From the NCBI GenBank assembly GCA_037367355.1, contig CM074698.1, positions 496,001 to 560,000 on the forward strand: a stretch of 64,000 nucleotides of DNA, read 5' to 3'. Positions 63,307 through 64,000 of this stretch are shown in pieces. Positions within the stretch are counted from its first letter, which is position 1, and every line of letters begins with the position of its first letter. This stretch comes from Neoscytalidium dimidiatum (taxonomy: Eukaryota > Ascomycota > Dothideomycetes > Botryosphaeriales > Botryosphaeriaceae). The notes under the pieces were generated by a model, which saw only the letters and a program-made list of their open reading frames with translations, was not told where the DNA came from and searched no databases. Made by a program: the position numbers and the translations under genes.

Positions 63307-64000
63307 TTGTTCCCGCTATCGCTGCAAGAGTTTGACATTCAAAGATACTCAGCCACCTAGGTTTCGAGACAGCCGACGATCCAAGTACTGGCCGAGCACA
63401 GAGCTCCCTCAAGCTCTGTCAACTCTGGATCGATAGCTTTTAGGACGGCAAACTCAAAAAAGATATACTAAACGAGGCATGAAATTAGTAGACAAAACGA
63501 TCTTCGATTTCTCGAATCATTTTCTTTGCAAGAGCTAATTCTCCAAGTTTTATGCCTCAAGTCAGCAAGACTTACGCAAACACTTAGAATCATTTGCGGT
63601 ATTGACACCAATGCGATGACAGAAAGCTGGATTCTTCATGGGCCAGCTGACGTCGAAGACATAGTCCTGCAAGATAAGTTTCTCGTATTTGAGATCGGGA
63701 TGTCAGATTTCGATAATCCAACACCCTAGGGTGTGAGACACCAATGCAATATGATCACGATAGCACAATCAATCCAAAGGACCGGTAAAAGACAGGGAGC
63801 GCCAAATGCGACCATCAGGACGGGGGTCTCTTCATTCCATCACGCTGAAGCTATAGCTCGAAACCCAGCTCAGAAAATCCAGCCTCGCCGCCCAAAAGAT
63901 TTTCAGTCCATTGACGCCCCCAGCACAACCACGAACCATGAAAATCCTTCATGGTCCTCCATTGGTATAATAGATTTTTTTTCCTTCCCCACACCTAAAG
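63091..64000. other. Right end, no supported gene
   Basis: 910 bp. A TC microsatellite lies at 63280-63306. The short frame at 63526-63729 has no recognised domain. Confidence 0.5.
63280..63306. repeat. (TC)n microsatellite
   Basis: About 13 TC units downstream of Psf2. Confidence 0.9.

Overview
The window comes from a filamentous ascomycete (Pezizomycotina). Genes are split by many 44-120 nt GT-AG introns, and family types are typical of moulds (fungal P450 families, AflR-like Zn2Cys6 regulators, maltose-type sugar porters). The genus cannot be fixed from sequence alone.

About 4.9-51 kb is a sesquiterpenoid biosynthetic gene cluster. Its core is a class I sesquiterpene synthase (29251-30697, minus). 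Around it are six intact cytochrome P450 genes, a P450 relic, a cytochrome b5, a short-chain dehydrogenase, an aldehyde dehydrogenase, a small antibiotic-monooxygenase-domain protein, two MFS transporters and an AflR-like Zn2Cys6 regulator. Beside the regulator is a second-type GAPDH with unusual residues around the active site. A GAPDH beside a sesquiterpene synthase and P450s is the signature of heptelidic (koningic) acid-like clusters, where the extra GAPDH gives self-resistance. That product assignment is inference.

The most unusual feature is an embedded mevalonate pathway. Mevalonate diphosphate decarboxylase and mevalonate kinase lie at the left (7.2-10.2 kb). Acetyl-CoA acetyltransferase and HMG-CoA synthase lie at the right (45.1-51.1 kb), along with a frameshifted, truncated isopentenyl-diphosphate isomerase (43.6-44.2 kb). 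HMG-CoA reductase, phosphomevalonate kinase and FPP synthase are not in the window. The cluster therefore appears to carry much of its own precursor supply, plus redox partner, tailoring, export, regulation and resistance.

Eight exact copies of the palindrome TCGG-N3-CCGA lie in intergenic DNA, all between 4.9 and 40 kb and mostly in promoters of cluster genes. The AflR consensus (TCG-N5-CGA) matches every copy, so they are probably the operators of the 34.2 kb regulator. A second regulator-like protein, with an AflR-type C-terminal domain but no zinc cluster, is divergent from HMG-CoA synthase at 49 kb.

Flanks: on the left, a mid2-like membrane protein, a GT25 glycosyltransferase and a duplicated acidic-tail gene fragment. 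On the right, an Ala/Glu-rich secreted protein, then housekeeping genes for mitochondrial ribosomal protein bL17m and the GINS subunit Psf2. Long AT-rich gaps (for example 22.2-24.4, 51.1-54.1 and 55.7-61.0 kb) hold no gene I can support.
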